Assembly (NCBI RefSeq): GCF_010119205.1
Contig: NZ_WRXM01000001.1
Span: 372,001-436,000, forward strand
Origin: Haloarcula limicola
GTDB lineage: Archaea > Halobacteriota > Halobacteria > Halobacteriales > Haloarculaceae
Direction: 5' to 3'
DNA: 64,000 bases
Shown here: positions 16,606 through 24,308 of the stretch, in pieces
How positions within the stretch are numbered: position 1 is the stretch's first letter
Layout: every line of letters starts with the position of its first letter
The notes under the pieces: generated by a model
The model's input: only the letters and a program-made list of their open reading frames with translations
Databases searched by the model: none
Told to the model about the DNA's origin: nothing
Position numbers and translations under genes: made by a program

Positions 16606-17154
16606 ATGCAACTGACTCGTCGGGACGCGCTCGCGGCGCTGTCGGCGGCCGGCGTCGCCGTCGGCGGTGGCGGGGCTGTGCTGCTCGGGGCCGACGACGG
16701 CGACGGGGACCGGGACGACGGCGACGGTCCGCTCGACGACGGGAAACTGAAGACGCTGGCGGCCGCCGGGGAGGTCCTCTACCCGGAGGCCGTCGAGGGC
16801 GTCGAGGAGTTCGTCACCCGATACGCGGAGGGGCGCGCTCGGAACCAGCCCGACCACGCCGCCGGGATGGCCGAGGCGGTCGCCTACGTCGACGACTACT
16901 GTCGGTCGTGGTTCGATCGGCGGTTCGCCGCGCTCGACGGGTCGACCAGGGAGTCGGCGCTCCGCCGGATGAACGCCGACGCGGTCGAGCCGGACCCCGA
17001 GGGCTCCGACGTACAGCGCGTGCGGTACTACGTCGTCAACGAACTGCTCTACGCGCTGTACAGCTCGCCGACCGGCGGGGAACTCGTCGGGATCGAGAAC
17101 CCACAGGGCCACCCCGGCGGGACGACGAGCTATCAGCGGGGGCCGGGGCAGTGA
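16606..17154 (+). CDS. Tat-exported gluconate 2-dehydrogenase subunit 3-like protein
   Basis: A 182-residue protein with a Tat motif at the start (TRRDALAALSAAGVAVGGGG) and no lipobox Cys, so it is probably released or membrane-anchored by its signal. The mature region (LKTLAAAGEVLYPEAVEGVE, then YVVNELLYALYSSPTGGEL and NPQGHPGGTTSYQ) matches the small subunit 3 family that accompanies FAD-linked gluconate/GMC dehydrogenases and assists maturation. No partner flavoprotein or cytochrome subunit is encoded nearby, so it may act alone or with another exported protein. It has its own iron box and its stop overlaps the GTG start of the iron ABC ATPase. Confidence 0.8.
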   Translation: MQLTRRDALAALSAAGVAVGGGGAVLLGADDGDGDRDDGDGPLDDGKLKTLAAAGEVLYPEAVEGVEEFVTRYAEGRARNQPDHAAGMAEAVAYVDDYCRSWFDRRFAALDGSTRESALRRMNADAVEPDPEGSDVQRVRYYVVNELLYALYSSPTGGELVGIENPQGHPGGTTSYQRGPGQ

Positions 17155-18290
17155 CGGCACAGCACCAGCCCGACCTCGGAGCCTCGGAGTTCGACACGGT
17201 CGAGGCGGCGGTCGACGACCCGGAGCGGACCGTCCTCGAGATAGACGGCATCACCAAGGACTACGGGCAGGAAGTGGCCGTCGACGACCTCTCGCTCTCG
17301 GTCAGGGACGGGGAGCTCCTGACGCTGCTCGGTCCCTCGGGCTGCGGGAAGACGACGACGCTGCGACTGCTCGCGGGTCTCGAACGCCCGACCGCGGGAC
17401 ACATCGACATCGCGGGCGAGCGGGTCACCGGCGACGGCGAGGACGGGTTCCGCCAGCCCGACCAGCGGGACGTGGGCATCGTCTTCCAGGACTTCGCGCT
17501 CTTTCCCCACCTCTCGGTCGCCGAGAACGTCGCGTTCGGGCTGACGGATCTCGACGAGACGGCGACCCAGCGCCGGGTCGACGACCTGCTCGAACTGGTG
17601 GACCTGACCGACCACCACGACAAGATGCCCGGCAACCTCTCGGGGGGGCAACAGCAGCGCGTCGCCCTCGCCCGCTCGCTCGCGCCCGAACCGGACGTGC
17701 TCCTCCTCGACGAGCCGTTCTCGAACCTCGACGTCCGCCTCCGCGTCGAGATGCGCGAGGAGGTCCGCAGGATCCTGAAGCGGGCCGGCGTCACGGCCGT
17801 CTCCGTGACCCACGACCAGGAGGAGGCGCTCTCCATCAGCGACCGCGTCGCCATCATGAACGACGGGACAGTCGCGCAGGTCGGTGACCCGGCCGAGGTG
17901 TTCGAGAACCCCGAGAGCCGCTTCGTCGCGAGTTTCCTCGGGCAGGCGAGCTTCCTCTCGGGCCGCGTCGCGGGGACGGCCGTCGAGACGGGACTGGGGT
18001 CGCTGGACGTCGACCGACTGAACGGCTCCGTCGACGCGTACGACGGCGCGACGGTCGACGTGCTCGTCCGCCCGGACGACCTCCGCGCGGTGCCGACCAG
18101 CGAGCCGAAAGCCGACGGCTACGTCGTCCACCGGCAGTACAACGGCCCCTCGTTCGTCTACCGGGTCGAACTCCACAGCGGCGACGTGGTCCACTGCATG
18201 CACAATCACGTCGAGACGTTCGCGGCCGGCGAACCGGTCGCGGTGCAGCTCGCGGCCGACCACGACTTGGCCTGGTACCCCGCGGAGTAG
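17151..18290 (+). CDS. Iron ABC transporter ATP-binding protein (FbpC/PotA type)
   Basis: A 379-residue ABC ATPase with Walker A GPSGCGKTTT, Q-loop FQDFALFPHL, signature LSGGQQQR, Walker B VLLLDEPFSNLD and H-loop VTHDQ. A C-terminal TOBE-like regulatory domain (VDVLVRPDDLRAVPTSEP) follows. The start is GTG at 17151, overlapping the TGA of the preceding gene (GTGA); no ATG lies before the conserved ATPase region, and the upstream open frame is an arginine-rich shadow of the previous gene. It should power the duplicated permease at 12921. The coupling to the Tat protein keeps that protein firmly within the transporter unit. Confidence 0.92.
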   Translation: MTAQHQPDLGASEFDTVEAAVDDPERTVLEIDGITKDYGQEVAVDDLSLSVRDGELLTLLGPSGCGKTTTLRLLAGLERPTAGHIDIAGERVTGDGEDGFRQPDQRDVGIVFQDFALFPHLSVAENVAFGLTDLDETATQRRVDDLLELVDLTDHHDKMPGNLSGGQQQRVALARSLAPEPDVLLLDEPFSNLDVRLRVEMREEVRRILKRAGVTAVSVTHDQEEALSISDRVAIMNDGTVAQVGDPAEVFENPESRFVASFLGQASFLSGRVAGTAVETGLGSLDVDRLNGSVDAYDGATVDVLVRPDDLRAVPTSEPKADGYVVHRQYNGPSFVYRVELHSGDVVHCMHNHVETFAAGEPVAVQLAADHDLAWYPAE

Positions 18291-18306
18291 TCCCGTATCG
18301 GCGGGT

Positions 18307-19020
18307 TCAGCGGAACCGCTCTTCGAACGCCACGCGCACGATGGATTTGGCGATCGCCGCACCGCCGGAGAGAGGATCGAGCTTCGTCTCGCCCCTGCGC
18401 TCGTCGTACTCGATGGGACGCTCGCGCACGTCGTACTCGCGCATCAGCGGCCGCATCAGCAGCTCCGCGGAGAGACCGGTGTTCTCGGTCCACTCGATCT
18501 TCCGGACGACCTCGCGGCGATAGGCGCGCATCCCCGTCGTCGTGTCGTGGACGCGTTCCCCCATCAGGACGCTCGCTAAGAGCGCGAACAGCTCGTTGCC
18601 GAGCTTGTTCATCCCCGGCATCTCGTCGGCCCCGTAGTAGAGCCGGTCACCGCTGACGACGTCCGCGCCGTCGTTTACCTCCGCGAGGAAGTCCGGCAGC
18701 CGCTCCATCGGATAGGTGTCGTCGCAGTCCGTCGTGACGATAACCGGTCGGTCGGGCGTCAGCACGGCCTCGCGGACCGCGACGCCGTATCCCCGTGGCT
18801 CCTGTTCGATCACCGTCGCACCGTGCTCTCGGGCGATCTCGGGCGTCCGGTCGCTGGACCCGTCGACGCAGACGACTTCGGCTCGGCCGTCGGTCACGTC
18901 GGCGATGTCGGAGAGGACGGTCCCGATGGCGTCCGCTTCGTTGTACGTTCCCATCACGACCGCGAGGTCGTCGAACGTGAATCCGTCGTCAGTGGCGCGC
19001 TCGGCTCGCTGCGTGCTCAT
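18307..19020 (-). CDS. GT2 glycosyltransferase, dolichyl-phosphate sugar synthase-like
   Basis: A 237-residue GT-A enzyme of the DPM1/polyprenyl-monophosphomannose synthase type. It has MGTYNEADAIGTVL at the start, VCVDGSSDRTPEIA, the metal-binding TTDCDDTYP, and the acceptor-site pattern GNELFALLASVLMGERVHDTTTGMRAYRR. No transmembrane segment is present, so it acts at the cytoplasmic membrane face and charges a lipid phosphate with a hexose. It is convergent with the iron ABC ATPase (16-bp gap) and carries an iron-box-like site before its own start, so it belongs to the same regulatory group. I infer that it supplies the lipid-linked sugar for the GT-C enzyme at 14552. Confidence 0.85.
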   Translation of the reverse strand: MSTQRAERATDDGFTFDDLAVVMGTYNEADAIGTVLSDIADVTDGRAEVVCVDGSSDRTPEIAREHGATVIEQEPRGYGVAVREAVLTPDRPVIVTTDCDDTYPMERLPDFLAEVNDGADVVSGDRLYYGADEMPGMNKLGNELFALLASVLMGERVHDTTTGMRAYRREVVRKIEWTENTGLSAELLMRPLMREYDVRERPIEYDERRGETKLDPLSGGAAIAKSIVRVAFEERFR

Positions 19021-19054
19021 TGGAGAGAACTCTCTGCTGGCCCCTCTTGAATTT

Positions 19055-19068
19055 TTAGGTTCGCCAAA
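19055..19068. promoter_or_regulatory. Iron-box-like site before the GT2 gene
   Basis: TTAGG-TTCG-CCAAA (one mismatch), 35-48 bases upstream of the ATG at 19020 on the minus strand. Confidence 0.6.
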
Positions 19069-19117
19069 ATCAAATGGCGGCTACGCCTCGGTGGGTACCG
19101 ACCGCGTCGTTCCCCGA

Positions 19118-20170
19118 TTAGACGGACGGCGGCTCGTCCCGGGCGACCTGTATCTCGTAGGCTTCGATGTCCTCGTAGGCCGCCAACTGCCCGCCGACGT
19201 CGACGGGGCCGTCGGTCGTCTCGACGACGAGCGTCGCCACCTCGCGGTTTGGACCGAACGACACCTCCCCGACTTTCCCCTGGACGACCCAGTGGTCGCC
19301 CGTCTCGACGTCGCGTCCCTCGATGGTCGCGTAGAACTCCTCGTCGAGCGCCGCCAGATCGGAGATACACCGCCTGATCGTCCCGTAGCGACGCGGGAAT
19401 GGAATACCCATACCGTTCTCGGCGATGACGTCCGCCGTCGTCCAGAGAACGGTGTTGAGGAAGCCGGAGACCAGAAAGCCCAGCTCGGAGCGATTGAAGA
19501 TGACGCCGTATCGGTCGGCGTCGCCCCGGATCGACTCCCGCGTGGCGTACATCGAGTAGTTGCCGTCGGCGACCGCGACGACGGGCGTCGTGATCCCCCG
19601 CCGCCCCTTCACCGTCGTCGCCACCGAGAGGTAGTCGAACTCGTCCGGGTCGGGGGCCTCTTTCGCCGGCGAGAGGAGTATCTCGGTGGCGATCCCCTCC
19701 TCGCGTCGCGCGGCGAGCTGTGACTCCAGCCGGTTCAACAGCGATGGCGTCAGCGACAGCGTCAGCTCGTACTCCGCCGCGTCGATGATGTCTTCGAGGT
19801 AGCGGAGAATCGTCGGTCGGGACTTCACCAGCGAGACGGCCTCCGGTTCGCGGGCCGGCGCTGTGTACCGCGAGGAGAGGTCCTCGACGAGGTCGTCGAG
19901 CGACTGCTGGATGTCGCCGAAGGCGTCTCGCGGGTCGATGGCGAGCACCTTCATCGGTCGCGACTCCTTGAGTTCGACGAGCCCCACGTCGCTGAGGCTC
20001 CGGACCGTATCGTACACTCGCGGCTGTGGGATGTCGGTGTTCTCCGCGATCTCCGACGCCGTCAGTTCGCCGTGCTGGAGCACGGCGAGGTACGCGGCGA
20101 TCTCGTATTCACCGAGGTCGAATCGCGTGATTACTTGCTCGAGTGAAGCTTCCAAGTCGTCGCCTGACAT
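19118..20170 (-). CDS. TrmB-family sugar-responsive transcription regulator
   Basis: A 350-residue regulator. The N-terminal winged helix-turn-helix (ELTASEIAENTDIPQPRVYD, then DVGLVELKESRP) is typical of TrmB proteins. A phospholipase-D-like, sugar-binding C-terminal domain follows (AEYELTLSLTPSLLNRLESQ; SMYATRESIRGDADRYGVIF). In haloarchaea TrmB proteins bind glucose or other sugars and control gluconeogenic, catabolic and transport genes. It lies 47 bases downstream of a MalK-type ATPase gene in the same direction and so is probably co-transcribed, suggesting local control of this sugar transporter. It is a distant paralogue of the TrmB at 30658. Confidence 0.9.
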   Translation of the reverse strand: MSGDDLEASLEQVITRFDLGEYEIAAYLAVLQHGELTASEIAENTDIPQPRVYDTVRSLSDVGLVELKESRPMKVLAIDPRDAFGDIQQSLDDLVEDLSSRYTAPAREPEAVSLVKSRPTILRYLEDIIDAAEYELTLSLTPSLLNRLESQLAARREEGIATEILLSPAKEAPDPDEFDYLSVATTVKGRRGITTPVVAVADGNYSMYATRESIRGDADRYGVIFNRSELGFLVSGFLNTVLWTTADVIAENGMGIPFPRRYGTIRRCISDLAALDEEFYATIEGRDVETGDHWVVQGKVGEVSFGPNREVATLVVETTDGPVDVGGQLAAYEDIEAYEIQVARDEPPSV

Positions 20171-20217
20171 ACCCGGAGGTTTATCGGACGGCTACAAAGA
20201 AGTTCGGCCCTGCGTGC

Positions 20218-21363
20218 CTATTGCACGCGGGGCGAGCCGGCGGCCTCGAGTTTCCGGTTGTGTAACGCCTCGCCGGTCTCGCGGTCGAAGAGGTGGACCG
20301 CGGACTCCGGGAAGCGCGCGACGAGTCGCTGTCCCGCGTCGACGCTCTTCATCCCGTCGAGGACGGCGGTGAAGAGGTTCTCTTCGGCCCGCTCGTCGCC
20401 CTCGAAGACGAGGTGGATGACGTTCTCGTCGCCCATCGGCTCGACGACGTCGACGGTCGCTCTGTAGTCGTGCTCGGAGTCGACGCTGGAGCGCAGCTCG
20501 ACGTCTTCCGGTCGGATGCCCAACACGAGGTCCGTCGTCCCGCCCAGCGAGGAGATCGTCTCCTCGGAGAGGTCGTACTCGAACTCGTCGGTGACGAGCG
20601 TCGACCCCCGCAGCTCGGCGTCGAAGAAGTTCATCGACGGCTCGCCGATGAACCCCGCGACGAAGAGGTTGTTCGGCTGGTGATAACACTCGAGCGGCGT
20701 CGCACACTGCTGGAGGACGCCGTCGTTGAGGATCGCGACGCGGTCGGACATCGTCATCGCCTCCACCTGATTGTGCGTGACGTACACGGTGGCGACGCCG
20801 ATGTCGTCCTGCAGTCGCTGGAGCTCGGTCCGCATCTCCGCGCGGAGCTTCGCGTCCAAGTTCGCCAGCGGCTCGTCCATGAGGAAGACGTCGGGGTCCC
20901 GGACGATGGCGCGACCGAGTGCCACGCGCTGTTGTTGCCCACCAGACAACTCGTCCGGACGCCGGTCGATGAGTTCCGGGATGCCGAGCATCTCGGCGGC
21001 CTCTTCGACGCGCCCGTTTATCTCCTCGTCCGAGAGGTCGGTCGATTCCTCCAGTCCGAACGCCATGTTCTCCCGGACGGACATGTGTGGATACAGCGCG
21101 TAGGACTGGAACACCATCGCCGCGTTCCGCTCTTTGGCCGGGATGTCGTTGACGACTTCGCCGTCGAGCCGAATTTCCCCTTCGCTAATCTCTTCGAGAC
21201 CCGCGATCATCCGGAGCGTCGTGGACTTCCCACAGCCGGACGGGCCGACCAGTACGAGAAACTCGCCGTCGGCGATGTCGATGGAGACATCGTCGACGGC
21301 GACGATCTGCTCGCCGTCGTCGTCGAATACTTTCGTTACGTTGTCGAGTGTAAGACTTGCCAT
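20218..21363 (-). CDS. Sugar ABC transporter ATP-binding protein (MalK/UgpC type)
   Basis: A 381-residue ABC ATPase with Walker A GPSGCGKSTT, signature LSGGQQQR, Walker B VFLMDEPLANLD and VTHNQVEAM in place of the usual VTHDQ H-loop context. It has a C-terminal TOBE/OB regulatory domain (LVLGIRPEDVELRSSVDSE). It follows the sugar-binding lipoprotein at 21512 by 148 bases but no permease gene is next to it. It could share the permeases encoded at 26842-28816 or serve ones elsewhere. A hairpin lies in the spacer upstream. Confidence 0.93.
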   Translation of the reverse strand: MASLTLDNVTKVFDDDGEQIVAVDDVSIDIADGEFLVLVGPSGCGKSTTLRMIAGLEEISEGEIRLDGEVVNDIPAKERNAAMVFQSYALYPHMSVRENMAFGLEESTDLSDEEINGRVEEAAEMLGIPELIDRRPDELSGGQQQRVALGRAIVRDPDVFLMDEPLANLDAKLRAEMRTELQRLQDDIGVATVYVTHNQVEAMTMSDRVAILNDGVLQQCATPLECYHQPNNLFVAGFIGEPSMNFFDAELRGSTLVTDEFEYDLSEETISSLGGTTDLVLGIRPEDVELRSSVDSEHDYRATVDVVEPMGDENVIHLVFEGDERAEENLFTAVLDGMKSVDAGQRLVARFPESAVHLFDRETGEALHNRKLEAAGSPRVQ

Positions 21364-21408
21364 CGCTTAGTTCCCCCATTGAGGGACTGTAGTTTACCGC
21401 ACACTGCC

Positions 21409-21424
21409 ACCCGATCGCTCGGGT
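21409..21424. other. Hairpin in the spacer between binding protein and ATPase genes
   Basis: ACCCGA-TCGC-TCGGGT, a 6-bp perfect stem with a 4-base loop in the 148-bp gap between the binding-protein stop (21512) and the ATPase start. It may stabilise the upstream mRNA or lower expression of the ATPase; no T-run follows on the minus strand. Confidence 0.4.
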
Positions 21425-21511
21425 CTATACCGTCTGAAACGCCCGCTGGCCGACGTATATAGCTACCGCTTGCCCGATAGCGATAAATGAACGAAGGTCG
21501 GTCGGCGGGCG

Positions 21512-22873
21512 TTACTGGCTGTACGCGTTGGCCAGCTGACTGATGACCTCGTCGTTCGAGCCGCCGGAGATGAACGAGGAGATGGCGGAGTTGACACCCG
21601 AGGCGACGGCGGGCGGTGCCGCGAGTCCGTGGGCCAGCGAGCGCGGCTGGGCGCTGCTGTTCTGGAAGTCCTCGATCTGGTCGGAGGAGAACTCGTTGAA
21701 CGGCTCGGTCGAGGCATCCTTCCGGGGCGGAATCGCGCCCTTGCCGGGGCAGAAGATCTCCTGTGCCTCGGTCGTGCCGGCGAACTGGCACCACTTCGTG
21801 GTCGCGTCCGGCGACGGGTTGTTGACCGGGTAGGGGAACGAGTCCATGTTCAGGGAGTACGACCCGGCGGTGCCCGGGAAGACGACGTAGTCCCACTCCT
21901 CGCCGTACTTCAGGTCGTTCGTGATGTAGGTGCCGGCCGCCCAGTCGCCCTGGTGGATGAAGCCGGCCTCGCCGTTGATGACGCCGTTGTTGGCCTCGGT
22001 CCACGAGATGGAGCCCGCGTCGCTCGGGTAGTACTGGCTGTACTCGCGGACGATGTCGAGCGCCTGCCCGAGGGAGTCGGAGTTGGCGTTGATCTTGCCC
22101 TCCTCGAACGTCGCGGCGTACGTCTCGGGGTCCGTGACGCCCAGGTACACCGTTGCGAAGAGCTGGACGGTCGACCACGGGGAGTTGGTCTGGTGTGCCA
22201 TGCCCGTGTATCCGGCGTCGCTGACGGCCTTGAGCGCGCCGGTGAGATCCGACGGCGTCTCGAGGCTCGACGGGTCCACACCGGCGTCCTCGATGACGCT
22301 GACGTTGTAGAAGACGTTGTTGAGGCGGTGAATGTTGAGCGGGACCGTCACGTAGTTCCCGGCCGGCTGCGCCGCGGCCTTCGGGCCGGCGAGGTAGTTC
22401 TCCTTCATCCCGTTCTCGCTCCAGACGGACTGGCCGATGTCCTTGAGGAGGTTCGCGTCCGTGTACGGCTTCAGCGCCGCACCGGGCCACTGCTGCCAGG
22501 TGCTGGGGTGGTTGCCGTTCTGGATGCGGGTTCGGATGTTGGACTGGAGGTTCGAACCGGCTCCGCCGGCGATGAGGTTCTCGTCGAACTGAACGTTGGG
22601 ATACTTCTCGGTGAAGGCGTTCATCATGTCCTGAATCGCTTCCAGTCCGTCGCCCTCTCCCCACCAGTGAGCGACTTCGAGCGCCTGCGTCTGCGTTGCA
22701 CCGCCGTCGCCGCCGTCGCCGCTGGTACTGCCCCCATCGCCGCCGTCGCCGTCGGTACTGCCGCCGTCGCCGCCGTCGCCACCACAGCCGGCGAGCGATG
22801 CAGCACCTGCGGCACCGGCGATTCGAAGCGCGTTCCGTCGTGTGAGCCGTTTGTCAGAGTTGTCGTCAGTCAT
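21512..22873 (-). CDS. Sugar ABC transporter substrate-binding lipoprotein
   Basis: A 453-residue exported binding protein. The Tat signal is TRRNALRIAGAAGAASLAGC, with lipobox Cys at residue 30, followed by a long Gly/Asp/Ser linker built of GGDGGDGGST-type repeats. The mature domain has VAHWWGEGDGLEAIQDMMNA, VPLNIHRLNNVFYNVS, FIHQGDWAAGTY and VVFPGTAGSYSLNMDSF, the pattern of glucose/maltose-type type I binding proteins. It is the closest relative in the window of the signal-less protein at 45242, with many shared blocks. A minus-strand TATA element lies near 22914-22923. The precise sugar is unknown. Confidence 0.92.
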   Translation of the reverse strand: MTDDNSDKRLTRRNALRIAGAAGAASLAGCGGDGGDGGSTDGDGGDGGSTSGDGGDGGATQTQALEVAHWWGEGDGLEAIQDMMNAFTEKYPNVQFDENLIAGGAGSNLQSNIRTRIQNGNHPSTWQQWPGAALKPYTDANLLKDIGQSVWSENGMKENYLAGPKAAAQPAGNYVTVPLNIHRLNNVFYNVSVIEDAGVDPSSLETPSDLTGALKAVSDAGYTGMAHQTNSPWSTVQLFATVYLGVTDPETYAATFEEGKINANSDSLGQALDIVREYSQYYPSDAGSISWTEANNGVINGEAGFIHQGDWAAGTYITNDLKYGEEWDYVVFPGTAGSYSLNMDSFPYPVNNPSPDATTKWCQFAGTTEAQEIFCPGKGAIPPRKDASTEPFNEFSSDQIEDFQNSSAQPRSLAHGLAAPPAVASGVNSAISSFISGGSNDEVISQLANAYSQ

Positions 22874-23154
22874 GGTTGCACCAATACCTCACTATTTCGT
22901 ATCGAGGATTCGCACTTAATACTTCTGTATGACAACAGTCGCTGTTTTACCTACCCGAAACCGGGACCAATTCGGCCGCAGTATGGCGTTTTTCTGTAGG
23001 ATTACAACTGACGGGATATTTCATACGATGTTATATGTCAGGAAACGCTCGATTTATTGCGCAGCCGCGGCGCTGGATTTTGAGGTGCTTAACACCGACG
23101 ATCGGTATATAATAATTCAGATACGAAAGACGGTATCAGAAAGCGAGTAAATCG
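22874..23154. other. A/T-rich spacer
   Basis: 281 bases between the binding-protein start and the gdh stop, much richer in A/T than the surroundings (for example 23100-23125). It holds the minus-strand promoter of the 21512 gene (TATTAAG-like near 22914-22923) and a short inverted repeat AACAG-TCG-CTGTT at 22934-22946. I find no convincing gene on either strand; the A/T-rich part may be relic or transferred DNA. Confidence 0.5.
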
Positions 23155-24219
23155 TTACAGCGTGTCGAACTCGACGACCGCCTTGATCTGTTCCGCGTCG
23201 TCGGCGAACGCCGGCTCGACCGCCTCGGGCGTCGCGATCGTCGTGACGAGCGCTTCGAGCAGCCACTCCGGCATCGATTCGAGCGTGTCGACGGCGTACT
23301 CGAAGTGCTTGATGTGGGAGTTGACGGTGCCGATAAGGCACTTGTTGTGTAACACCAGTTCGTTGTGTAGCGACCCGCCGTCGACTTCGAAGTCCCAGGG
23401 TTCGGGGATGCCCAGCAGCGCGCCGACGCCGTTCGGCGCGAGCGCGTGGACCGTCTCGATGACGTGGGGCGCGAACCCGGTGGCCTCGTAGATGTAGTCG
23501 ATGGGCTCGTACTCGTCGGGGATCTCGTCGACGGACGTCTCGCGCGAGTCGACGTAGGTCGCGCCGAGCTCTTCGATGATGTCGATGGTCGGGTCCGGTC
23601 GGTCACGGCGGCCGACGCAGTAGGTGCGGTCGTACTCCCGTCCGAACATCCAGAGCGTCAACAGGCCGAGCGAGCCGTTACCGAGCACGCAGGCGGCCTC
23701 TGGCCGCCATTCGAACGGCTCTCGCGTCGCGTACGCGTGTTCGTTCGCCTTCTCCGTGATGGAGATCGGTTCGACGAAGAAGCCGTACTCGGCGAGTTCA
23801 TCGGAGACGGGGACGAGGTAGTCCGCGGGCGACGTGAAGTACTCCGCCATGTAGCCGTGTCCACCCACGATCCCCCGCTCGACGTACTCGCCGGCCGGTG
23901 CCATGTCCGGCTCGCCGCGGCGGAAGTACTCGTTCGTCTCGCCGTCCGGTTTGCGCCGGACCGTCGGGACGACGACCTGTCCCACCTCCAGGCCGGTCCC
24001 GTTCGGCTCCTCGACGACGCCGACGGCCTCGTGGCCCAGAACCATGTAATCCTCGCCCTCCGGAAACCCACCGTGTGACCCGGCGATGACTTCGTGGTCT
24101 GTCCCGTCCACGCCCACCCGAAGCGTGCGAACGAGCGCTTCGCCCTCACCGGGTTCCGGACGCGGCACGTCCAGAAACTGCGGTTCGTCGACGTCGCGGG
24201 TGACACCAATCGCTTTCAT
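23155..24219 (-). CDS. gdh: Glucose 1-dehydrogenase (zinc-dependent, NAD(P)+)
   Basis: A 354-residue medium-chain dehydrogenase that oxidises beta-D-glucose to gluconolactone, the first step of the haloarchaeal semi-phosphorylative Entner-Doudoroff pathway. It strongly resembles Haloferax mediterranei glucose dehydrogenase: TLRVGVDGTDHEVIAG with Asp38, GHEAVGVV with His63/Glu64, FFVEPISITEKANEHAYA containing the Glu150 region, the NADP-binding VLGNGSLGLLTLWMFG and GRRDRPDPTIDIIEELGATY. The structural-zinc Cys cluster is absent, as in that family. A promoter of its own (minus-strand ACTTAATC near 24250) precedes the ATG. Its product should feed the gluconate dehydratase at 46495. Confidence 0.96.
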   Translation of the reverse strand: MKAIGVTRDVDEPQFLDVPRPEPGEGEALVRTLRVGVDGTDHEVIAGSHGGFPEGEDYMVLGHEAVGVVEEPNGTGLEVGQVVVPTVRRKPDGETNEYFRRGEPDMAPAGEYVERGIVGGHGYMAEYFTSPADYLVPVSDELAEYGFFVEPISITEKANEHAYATREPFEWRPEAACVLGNGSLGLLTLWMFGREYDRTYCVGRRDRPDPTIDIIEELGATYVDSRETSVDEIPDEYEPIDYIYEATGFAPHVIETVHALAPNGVGALLGIPEPWDFEVDGGSLHNELVLHNKCLIGTVNSHIKHFEYAVDTLESMPEWLLEALVTTIATPEAVEPAFADDAEQIKAVVEFDTL

Positions 24220-24308
24220 AATCTACCGGACAGTGAGAGCACTGATGATTAAGTCTTTCTTCACCATTATCGTCGCTGGATATGAGGGGTAGATACGGCG
24301 TGGTGGCG

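Noticed and set aside
22690-22795. Repetitive GCCGCC-type sequence as a tandem repeat or CRISPR-like array
   Set aside because: It encodes the Gly/Asp/Ser linker of the binding lipoprotein; similar stretches at 30249-30300 and 59869-59912 also encode linkers.
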